Assembly: GCA_023145535.1 (NCBI GenBank)
Contig: JAGLDQ010000025.1
Location: forward strand, 1 to 6,533
Direction of reading: 5' to 3'
DNA length: 6,533 nucleotides
Source: Cocleimonas sp.
GTDB taxonomy: Bacteria > Pseudomonadota > Gammaproteobacteria > Thiotrichales > Thiotrichaceae
The number at the start of each line of letters is the position of its first letter. Position 1 is the stretch's first letter. Under the pieces are notes generated by a model, which did not search any database, was not told the origin of the DNA, and saw only the letters and a program-made list of their open reading frames with translations. A program made the position numbers and the translations under genes. Shown here in pieces: positions 1 through 5,098 of the stretch.

Positions 1-9
1 CTCCTTTTT
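1..9 (-). promoter_or_regulatory. Shine-Dalgarno-like site for a gene off the left edge
   Basis: Read on the minus strand, the first bases of the window give AAAAAGGAG, a near-ideal ribosome binding site facing left. No minus-strand start codon follows inside the window, so it would serve a gene beginning just outside it. The sequence shows only the motif; the existence of the gene is inferred. A chance match in AT-rich DNA is possible. Confidence 0.35.
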
Positions 10-126
10 CGTCATTGGAGAGTGAAACAGATGATTTGCATATTTTCAAAAAATCGCCAAAATAACAATAAAAAAATCAACAAGTTATATTGTTCCACAT
101 ACAGAGCAGGTTTCCTTAATATTTTA

Positions 127-290
127 TTAATTTTTCCCCTTTTTCTTGCTGATGTCCTGTAGCTTGTCATTGGCTAAACGAAGTAACGCTGATAAATGCG
201 TTTTTGCTTCTGTTATTGTCCAAACTTTATCAGTAAACTTGAAAAAGAAGCTAAAGTCATCATTAAACAACCTACGCCGAATAACTTCAT
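127..290 (-). pseudogene. Probable Phd/YefM-type antitoxin relic
   Basis: A minus-strand frame runs from a stop at 295-297 to a TAA at 127-129. It contains DKVWTITEAKTHLSALLRLA, which closely resembles the N-terminal DNA-binding segment of prevent-host-death (Phd/YefM) antitoxins (pattern W-x-[IV]-x-EAK-x-x-LS-x-LLR-x-A). Intact family members are usually about 70-90 residues. Here the match ends after LANDK and is followed by a lysine-rich tail, so the dimerisation and toxin-binding half is missing. The frame has no ATG. ATGs at 288-290 and 261-263 lie one frame off, and one extra T in the five-T tract (minus strand, 242-246) would join them to the antitoxin frame. This suggests a frameshifted, truncated remnant. 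No toxin gene is visible beside it. The family assignment rests on motif recognition by eye. Confidence 0.45.
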
Positions 291-338
291 ACTCTTAATA
301 ACTAAGAATTTTTAAACGACTAAAGACCCCCCCATACC

Positions 339-1412
339 ATGAATCTAACAAAAACCCCAGCGACCGTTGTCACAGGCTTTCTAGGCAGTGGCAAGACCAC
401 CCTACTTTCTAATATTATTAAACAAGCGGGCAATAAGCGTATTGCGGTTATTGTCAATGAATTTGGTGAAACAGATATTGACTCTGACCTGTTGCGTAGC
501 TGTGCTATTGAGGGTTGCGAGGACAATGAAGTGACCTTGCTTGAAGATGGAATTTATGAACTTGCGAATGGTTGCATCTGTTGCACCGTTGAAGAAGAGT
601 TTCTTCCTGTCATGAAAAAACTGGTGGAACGACGCGATGAGATTGATCATGTATTAATTGAAACCTCTGGCCTTGCCTTGCCAAAACCTTTAGTGCAAGC
701 CTTTAACTGGCCTGAGGTACAAAATCATTTTACCGTTGATGCGGTGATTACGGTTGTTGATGGCCCTGCCCTTGCTGAGGGACGTTTTGCACACAGTCAT
801 GCACAGCTTGAGTCACAACGACAGGCCGATGATAGCCTTGACCATGACCCGAGTATTCAGGAACTCTATGAGGATCAATTGGGCGCGGCTGATCTCGTTA
901 TTATTAGTAAAACCGACCTCATTAGTACAGAACAGCTTACTTCGATTGAAGGCGATATTAATGCACAGACTGATGATTCGGTTAAAGTGATTAGTATTAA
1001 GAAGGGAAAAATTAATCCTGAAGTTATTCTAGGGCTTGAAGCAGCAAGTGAAAATCATATTGAGGCGTTACACTCACATCATGATCATCATCACGATCAT
1101 GGTAAACATCATCACCACGCCCATGATGATTTTGATTCTGTCGTTGTTTCAATGGGGATAGTTGATAGTGATAAACTACTACAACAATTAGCAGACGTGA
1201 TCGAAGCACAAAATATATATCGAGCGAAAGGTTTTGTTGCACTGGCTCATAAGCCGATGCGTCAGGTAGTGCAAGCCGTTGGTTCTCGGATTGATCATTA
1301 TTTTGATCGCCCTTGGCGAGCAGATGAAACACCCCGTACTGAGATTGTTATTATCGGCAAACAACTTGATACTGAGCAGATTAAAATGGCTCTAAAGAGT
1401 GCTGAAGTATAG
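339..1412 (+). CDS. cobW: CobW, cobalamin-pathway metal-chaperone GTPase
   Basis: This is a 357-residue COG0523 (CobW) GTPase. Proteins of this type bind GTP and a metal; CobW itself is thought to deliver Co(II) to the CobNST cobaltochelatase of aerobic cobalamin synthesis, in the cytoplasm. Visible motifs are a P-loop GFLGSGKT (13-20), NEFGE (40-44), the metal-binding CICC (79-82), ETSG (108-111), SKTD as the guanine-specificity motif (190-193), a histidine-rich loop with 12 His (245-262), and a C-terminal CobW_C domain (about 267-354). The segment GLALPKPLVQAFNWPE, followed by VVDGPALAEGRFA and later SLDHD, is typical of true CobW rather than of the zinc-linked YeiR or ZigA branches. The ATG is bounded by an in-frame TAA at 321-323, and the P-loop needs this start. 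No Shine-Dalgarno precedes it, only a C-run. No other cobalamin gene lies in the window. It converges with the exonuclease gene. Confidence 0.9.
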   Translation: MNLTKTPATVVTGFLGSGKTTLLSNIIKQAGNKRIAVIVNEFGETDIDSDLLRSCAIEGCEDNEVTLLEDGIYELANGCICCTVEEEFLPVMKKLVERRDEIDHVLIETSGLALPKPLVQAFNWPEVQNHFTVDAVITVVDGPALAEGRFAHSHAQLESQRQADDSLDHDPSIQELYEDQLGAADLVIISKTDLISTEQLTSIEGDINAQTDDSVKVISIKKGKINPEVILGLEAASENHIEALHSHHDHHHDHGKHHHHAHDDFDSVVVSMGIVDSDKLLQQLADVIEAQNIYRAKGFVALAHKPMRQVVQAVGSRIDHYFDRPWRADETPRTEIVIIGKQLDTEQIKMALKSAEV

Positions 1413-1461
1413 TTAGACCTTATAGTGCAAGTGCTCATAAAATTTGAATAGAAGGGTCTAA
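1413..1461. terminator. Inverted repeat between convergent genes, possible weak terminator
   Basis: TTAGACC (1413-1419) directly follows the cobW stop, and its exact complement GGTCTAA (1455-1461) directly precedes the exonuclease stop. Two more A-T pairs can form past a bulged G. The 50-bp convergent gap is thus framed by a 7-bp stem with a long, A/T-rich loop of about 35 nt. There is no clean T-run after either arm, so it is not a textbook intrinsic terminator. Its position suggests transcription end or transcript protection for both genes. Confidence 0.3.
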
Positions 1462-1462
1462 A

Positions 1463-2377
1463 TTATTGACTGGAATGAGAGTAAAGCTGATCAATAAGAG
1501 CAGTCCACTCCCGCTGCTGCTCTGTTGTTAACCCTAATTGCTGACAAATATCACGAAATGCTGATTGATCAATAGCACGTTGTTGTAAAATATCAGCCGT
1601 ATTCGCCTCGTCAATATCGCATTTAATAACACTCAATTGTTGTGCTAACTGGATACGATCATGATGTTCAGCTATCGCATCTTGTACCTTTTTAGCATAA
1701 CGAATTTGCATTTTATGAATCGTCGCTTGCTGCTTAAAGATCTCCTCTATCGACCCATATTTTCGTAGCAGTTTAGCTGCCGTAGACATGCCTATGCCAG
1801 GCACTCCAGGAATATTGTCACTTTTATCTCCTGCCAGAGCCAGTTGATCAGCCACTTGAGAGGGGTAGATACGAAAACGTTTATGAAAACTTTTTACTGT
1901 TTGTTTATAGTTTTTTTGATAACTCCACCAGTGATCACCCTCTTCGACTAACTGCAATAAATCTTTATCCGCAGTAATAATATTCAGCCTGTAATCTTGC
2001 TGGCGTAAATCACTCACCCATGTACCAATCAAATCATCGGCTTCATAATAATGACTAGACGATTGGTATAAGCCAAGACTATCCAAAAAAGTGCGGCAAT
2101 AATTAAATTGCAATGCAAGCTCTGCTGAAAGCGGCTTTCGATCGATCTTATACTTTGGATAGAGTATTTTACGATGTGAGTTTTTTAGCTTTTCATCAAA
2201 AGCAAATGCAATAATCGCAGGACGTTCTTTGGAGAGCAGTTGGTAAACAAAATATAGAAAACCTATGACCCCCTTAATCTCTCGCCCTTTATAATCCACT
2301 TGCGGTGATTTGCAATATTGCCATGCTTCATAAACATAGATATTGGAATCAACTAACCACGCGATATTATTTTTCAT
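1463..2377 (-). CDS. Stand-alone 5'-3' exonuclease (FEN / Pol I N-domain family)
   Basis: This 304-residue protein matches the 5' nuclease domain of DNA polymerase I without any polymerase part. Such enzymes cut 5' flaps and RNA primers using two metal ions held by acidic residues. The expected acidic sites are present: D10 (LVDSN), E112/D114/D115 (YEADDLIG), D137/D139 (ITADKDLLQL), and D184/D187 in GDKSDNIPGVPGIG, which also opens the helix-hairpin-helix DNA-binding motif. The basic segment between R69 and R80 (HRK, YPKYK, DR) fits the arch that grips the flap. All catalytic positions look intact, so it is probably active. It is longer than E. coli Xni (about 250 aa), so I give no symbol. 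The ATG fits because the first aspartate motif normally lies about ten residues in. The only AAGG upstream is about 15 nt from the start, so its ribosome binding site is poor. It is transcribed alone, convergent to cobW and divergent from the mscS operon. Confidence 0.9.
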   Translation of the reverse strand: MKNNIAWLVDSNIYVYEAWQYCKSPQVDYKGREIKGVIGFLYFVYQLLSKERPAIIAFAFDEKLKNSHRKILYPKYKIDRKPLSAELALQFNYCRTFLDSLGLYQSSSHYYEADDLIGTWVSDLRQQDYRLNIITADKDLLQLVEEGDHWWSYQKNYKQTVKSFHKRFRIYPSQVADQLALAGDKSDNIPGVPGIGMSTAAKLLRKYGSIEEIFKQQATIHKMQIRYAKKVQDAIAEHHDRIQLAQQLSVIKCDIDEANTADILQQRAIDQSAFRDICQQLGLTTEQQREWTALIDQLYSHSSQ

Positions 2378-2526
2378 CTGTATAAAATTACGCCTTAAAA
2401 AATTTAATAAACCCTGTTACTTAAACCCCTAAATATTTTTGGTTTGGGTAAACTAACCTCTGCCTTCTTGTTTCATTATTTACCACTGCCTCATCCGATG
2501 AACTGTCTTAAGTTATTGTCATCAGC

Positions 2527-2543
2527 GCATAGCTCAGCTATGC
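2527..2543. repeat. Perfect 8-bp palindrome with one-base centre
   Basis: GCATAGCT - C - AGCTATGC is an exact inverted repeat. The single-base centre is too small for a good hairpin loop unless inner pairs open, and no T-run follows. This favours either a dimeric-protein binding site or the core of a dispersed palindromic repeat over a terminator. It lies about 200 bp upstream of mscS and 150 bp upstream of the exonuclease start, and just ahead of the candidate mscS promoter. The structure is seen directly; the role is unknown. Confidence 0.5.
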
Positions 2544-2553
2544 TCCTTCAAAA

Positions 2554-2582
2554 TTGAACTATCCACCCCCCTAGAATATTAC
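2554..2582 (+). promoter_or_regulatory. Candidate sigma-70 promoter for the mscS operon
   Basis: TTGAAC (2554-2559) and TATTAC (2577-2582) each match four of six consensus bases of the -35 and -10 elements and are separated by exactly 17 bp. Transcription would start near 2589, giving a leader of about 155 nt before mscS. A second, weaker pair is TTGCGC (2632-2637) and AATCAT (2655-2660), also 17 bp apart. In AT-rich DNA such matches arise by chance, so this is tentative. Confidence 0.25.
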
Positions 2583-2744
2583 AACTGAACCCGCTTCTAA
2601 CTCAACGCCTTAAACCTATCACGGAATAATATTGCGCTGATTTTGTCGTTTTCTAATCATGCCAACACAGGTATTGCAAAGCAGGCTAAGAGCCTAACCA
2701 AGAACAGGAAGCATAGTCCTCGCTTGTGCTAACAGCTAAATTAA

Positions 2745-4097
2745 ATGGAATTAATGGATCAAATTACTCAATGGTTAAAAACAATTGTTGCCACTATTTC
2801 TCCTTATCTAAAACAAGGCTGGAATATTTTCAATGATTATACCTACTTGCGCGCCACACTATTAATTTTCATTAGTTTTTTTATTGCTAAATTTATTAGT
2901 CAGCATGTTCCCTTACTTATTACCAAGCTAGCGCAAAAATTTAAATTTGAACGGGGTGAAAAGCTTGCCAAACTGACGCGCCCTCTTATTTTTCAACTCG
3001 TCTTTCTTAGCAGTATTGGCCTTATTGCCCACTTTTCTGAGCTAAATGACACTCAGCATTTCATTGTTGTTGCCACCGTTAAATCATTCCTTATTATTTT
3101 TATCTTACTTTTTATCTACAAACTCATTGACCTGATGTTAGAACACTTGGCCTACAAGGAAACAGGTGCGAATGAAACAAGAGTAATCCAACCCGCAACG
3201 CTTCCTCTTTTTAAAAATATCACCTTACTACTGCTTATTCTTGTAGCCATACATCAGGTTTTTGGTGCTTGGAATATTGATATGACCGCTTTGCTTGCCT
3301 CCGCAGGAATCGTAGGTCTAGCGATTGGTATGGCATCAAAAGACACCTTATCCGATGTTATTGCAGGTATATTAATTCTGACTGATGCTCCTTATCGTGT
3401 GGGTGATGTCATTCAAATTGGCGCTCAAGCCGGTACAATAACGAGTATTGGTATACGTAGTACCCGCATTCTCACCAAAGATAATATTGGTATTACGGTT
3501 CCCAATGGGAAAATGGGTGCATCAGAGGTCATTAATGAATCAACGGCTGAAGATACTAGTTTGCGGATCAAATTATCTATCCAAGCCGCTTATGGCGTAG
3601 ACCCTAAAACCATACGTGAGATTATGCTTGGCGCAGCAAAAGAAACAGCGAGTGTGCTCCAAGATAAAAAAATGGCGGTTCTTTTAAGTGATTTCCAACC
3701 CTACCAAACTACCTTCACCTTATTGTGCTGGATTCCTGAACCAGACTTAAAAAGCAATACCTTAGCAACACTACGCGAAAAAATTTACCTGCATTTTTTA
3801 AAAGATGATATACCTCTTAGCTTACCTGAAAAGCGTGAAGCTAATGGCATACAACAGATTGAAATTACCGCTATTCCTGAATTATTACAGTCTATTGCAA
3901 TTAAACAACTGCCTGAAATTACTCAGTCCATTGCTATCAAAGAAATGCCTGATAGAAATGGCACCCTCTCAATAAAAGAAATTCCTGATATTTTTGGTCG
4001 TGGTCAACCACGTAACCTTAGAACACCAGCAACGAGTAGCCATCAGAAATCTGAACAAAAACCAGCAGCACAAAGGAGCAATAATGATAAAAGTTAA
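2745..4097 (+). CDS. MscS-family mechanosensitive ion channel with repeat-bearing tail
   Basis: This is a 450-residue inner-membrane channel of the MscS family, which opens under membrane tension to release solutes on hypo-osmotic shock. Hydrophobic segments lie near 36-54, 81-97, 106-125 and 155-174, followed by the pore-lining helix (about 182-212), whose Gly/Ala-rich core is SAGIVGLAIGMASKDTLSDV. The cytosolic beta domain follows (RVGDVIQIG, GTITSIGIRSTRI, VPNGKMG), then the alpha/beta part to about 375. Five segments make it larger than the three-helix E. coli MscS. Beyond the usual fold is a tail with a 12-residue repeat (377-412 plus a partial copy) and a polar Ser/Gln/Lys-rich end (about 419-450). 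The frame is closed by TAA immediately upstream (2742-2744), so the start is ATG 2745 or ATG 2754; neither has a clear Shine-Dalgarno. It is the first gene of a three-gene operon and overlaps the next by 14 bp. Confidence 0.88.
   Translation: MELMDQITQWLKTIVATISPYLKQGWNIFNDYTYLRATLLIFISFFIAKFISQHVPLLITKLAQKFKFERGEKLAKLTRPLIFQLVFLSSIGLIAHFSELNDTQHFIVVATVKSFLIIFILLFIYKLIDLMLEHLAYKETGANETRVIQPATLPLFKNITLLLLILVAIHQVFGAWNIDMTALLASAGIVGLAIGMASKDTLSDVIAGILILTDAPYRVGDVIQIGAQAGTITSIGIRSTRILTKDNIGITVPNGKMGASEVINESTAEDTSLRIKLSIQAAYGVDPKTIREIMLGAAKETASVLQDKKMAVLLSDFQPYQTTFTLLCWIPEPDLKSNTLATLREKIYLHFLKDDIPLSLPEKREANGIQQIEITAIPELLQSIAIKQLPEITQSIAIKEMPDRNGTLSIKEIPDIFGRGQPRNLRTPATSSHQKSEQKPAAQRSNNDKS
3873..3998 (+). 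repeat. In-frame 36-bp tandem repeat in the mscS tail
   Basis: Residues 377-412 consist of three exact 12-residue units, IPELLQSIAIKQ, LPEITQSIAIKE and MPDRNGTLSIKE, followed by a partial fourth beginning IPDIFG. The consensus is hydrophobic-P-acidic, three variable residues, S/L-I-A/S-I-K-Q/E. The DNA repeats with a 36-bp period but differs between copies mostly at synonymous sites. This points to older duplication kept by selection on the protein rather than recent slippage. Confidence 0.8.
4072..4078 (+). promoter_or_regulatory. Ribosome binding site inside mscS that sets the ompA-like start
   Basis: AAAGGAG lies five bases before ATG 4084. It decides the start of the BON/OmpA gene: the same frame is open further up to ATG 3994, but that start would overlap mscS by about 100 bp and has no such site. 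Because the site is inside the mscS coding end, translation of the two genes is likely coupled. Confidence 0.8.
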
Positions 4098-5094
4098 AGC
4101 ATGGCAAGTGCAAATAATAGGAATACTTGCTTTATCCTTCATTTTTTTGCTGGCAATCCCTTTTTTTACAAAAGAAATACCTGAGAAACTCCAACAACAC
4201 CTCAATCAAGACCTGAAACAACAAGGATATGACTGGGTAAAAGTGAGTGTTAATGGCCGTAATGTGACGCTAACGGGTAACGCACCCAACCATGAAGCCT
4301 CAAACGCGGCTCTCAAAGTCGCTCAACAGTATGCGCCAACCATTAATATAGAAAATGAAATGACCCCGCGTATTATTCAACCTTATAGTATGAAAATGAG
4401 TTGGGATGGTAACACCCTAAGCCTAGAGGGCTATCTACCTCATCAGGACAATAAAAATGCGCTAATGAAAATAACCCAACAGGCTACAACAGAAAAGCCG
4501 CTTGAAGATACGATCAAGCTAGGTGCTGGTGCACCAAATAATTGGAGTCAATTAGTCAGCGCAAGCTTAAAAAAACTCATAACACTTCAACAGGGCAGAG
4601 TAGAAATGACCAATCAATCCATTTATTTTTCAGGTCAAACGCCCTCTTCTGCAAAGCGTCATGAAATCAAACAACAATTATCACAATTTAAACAATACCA
4701 AACAACGTTAAATATTATTTCCACTGATGAGGCGGATAAAATCTGCCAAACAAAGTTCAAACCGTTATTAAGCAATATTCTATTTGCTAAAAATAGTGCC
4801 ATTATTAGCCCATCAAGCTACCCTTCTCTTTCCAAACTTGCTAACACCCTCTCACTTTGCCCCAAAGCTAACATTAAGATTGCGGGATACACTGATAATC
4901 TTGGTGATGATAAAACTAATTTATACCTAAGCCAATTAAGAGCAGAATCAGTTGCCAACTGGTTATTTGAAAAAGGAATTCATCGGCAACAACTAACGCC
5001 TATTGGGTATGGTAAAAATAACCCGATTGCAGATAATGAAAAAATCGCAGGACGCGCTGCAAATCGTAGAATCGAATTTATAGTAGGAAAATAG
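4084..5094 (+). CDS. Inner-membrane-anchored BON/OmpA-domain peptidoglycan-binding protein
   Basis: The protein has 336 residues. A short basic N-terminus (K3, K5) precedes one hydrophobic segment (about 10-28) with no evident signal-peptidase or lipobox site, so it is probably an uncleaved inner-membrane anchor with the rest in the periplasm. Residues of about 31-95 look like a BON domain (VKVSVNGRNVTLTGNAPN). Two weaker repeats of that beta-alpha-beta pattern follow near 100-165 and 170-213. An OmpA C-terminal domain fills about 217-336: LFAKNSA, GYTDNLGDD, LSQLRAESV, GYGKNNPIA, GRAANRRIEF. The aspartate and arginine that hold diaminopimelate in E. coli OmpA (D241, R256) correspond to D271 and R286. 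C221 and C259 could form a disulfide. The architecture (TM, BON repeats, OmpA) resembles mycobacterial ArfA, a comparison of layout rather than proof of function. It overlaps mscS by 14 bp and ends 4 bp before the next gene. Confidence 0.85.
   Translation: MIKVKAWQVQIIGILALSFIFLLAIPFFTKEIPEKLQQHLNQDLKQQGYDWVKVSVNGRNVTLTGNAPNHEASNAALKVAQQYAPTINIENEMTPRIIQPYSMKMSWDGNTLSLEGYLPHQDNKNALMKITQQATTEKPLEDTIKLGAGAPNNWSQLVSASLKKLITLQQGRVEMTNQSIYFSGQTPSSAKRHEIKQQLSQFKQYQTTLNIISTDEADKICQTKFKPLLSNILFAKNSAIISPSSYPSLSKLANTLSLCPKANIKIAGYTDNLGDDKTNLYLSQLRAESVANWLFEKGIHRQQLTPIGYGKNNPIADNEKIAGRAANRRIEFIVGK
5083..5089 (+). promoter_or_regulatory. Ribosome binding site for the coiled-coil gene
   Basis: GTAGGAA lies nine bases before ATG 5099 and overlaps the last codons of the BON/OmpA gene. 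Its spacing supports that start. The 4-bp gap between the genes suggests that the same ribosomes may re-initiate. Confidence 0.6.
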
Positions 5095-5098
5095 AAAT

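Larger units (their letters stand above)
1..338. other. Gene-poor stretch upstream of cobW
   Basis: No intact gene is seen here. The stretch holds the edge Shine-Dalgarno-like site, a probable antitoxin relic on the minus strand (127-290), and the leader of cobW. I looked for a cobalamin riboswitch (B12-box) and for a Zur-type palindrome upstream of cobW and recognised neither. No convincing sigma-70 promoter stood out for cobW. A run of seven C residues (327-333) sits just before the cobW start where a ribosome binding site would be expected. Confidence 0.6.
2378..2744. other. Divergent intergenic region between exonuclease and mscS
   Basis: This 367-bp spacer should hold the promoters of both flanking genes. 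I see no ORF worth calling and no recognisable RNA gene. It contains a perfect palindrome (2527-2543), a candidate plus-strand promoter (2554-2582), a short 5-bp hairpin AGGCT-AAG-AGCCT (2683-2695), and a run of six C (2566-2571). The spacer is longer than two simple promoters need, which leaves room for an operator or a small non-coding element. Confidence 0.6.

Noticed and set aside
1..62. Plus-strand frame open from the left edge to TAA at 60-62, a possible C-terminus of an upstream gene
   Set aside because: About 20 residues with no recognisable pattern, and the left-facing ribosome-binding-like site at 1-9 argues against a rightward gene ending here.
31..162. Plus-strand 43-codon ORF starting at ATG 31, with GGAG ten bases before it
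   Set aside because: The composition is unremarkable, no motif is recognisable, it overlaps the antitoxin relic, and an ORF this short is expected by chance in AT-rich DNA.
150..338. Cobalamin riboswitch or Zur operator upstream of cobW
   Set aside because: No B12-box or Zur-like palindrome could be recognised by eye.
402..990. Other small ORFs in alternative frames within cobW (402-650 minus, 754-990 plus)
   Set aside because: They are shadows of cobW with no family signature or ribosome binding site.
1024..1332. Minus-strand 102-residue ORF opposite cobW
   Set aside because: It lies fully inside the well-supported cobW gene, and its repetitive Asp/His/Val-rich stretch is the antisense of the histidine-rich loop.
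2683..2695. AGGCT-AAG-AGCCT hairpin upstream of mscS as a terminator or riboswitch
   Set aside because: It is only five base pairs with no T-run and no recognisable conserved RNA structure around it.
3994..4083. Upstream ATG 3994 as the start of the BON/OmpA gene
   Set aside because: It would overlap mscS by about 100 bp and add a polar segment before the membrane anchor, while ATG 4084 has an ideal ribosome binding site.
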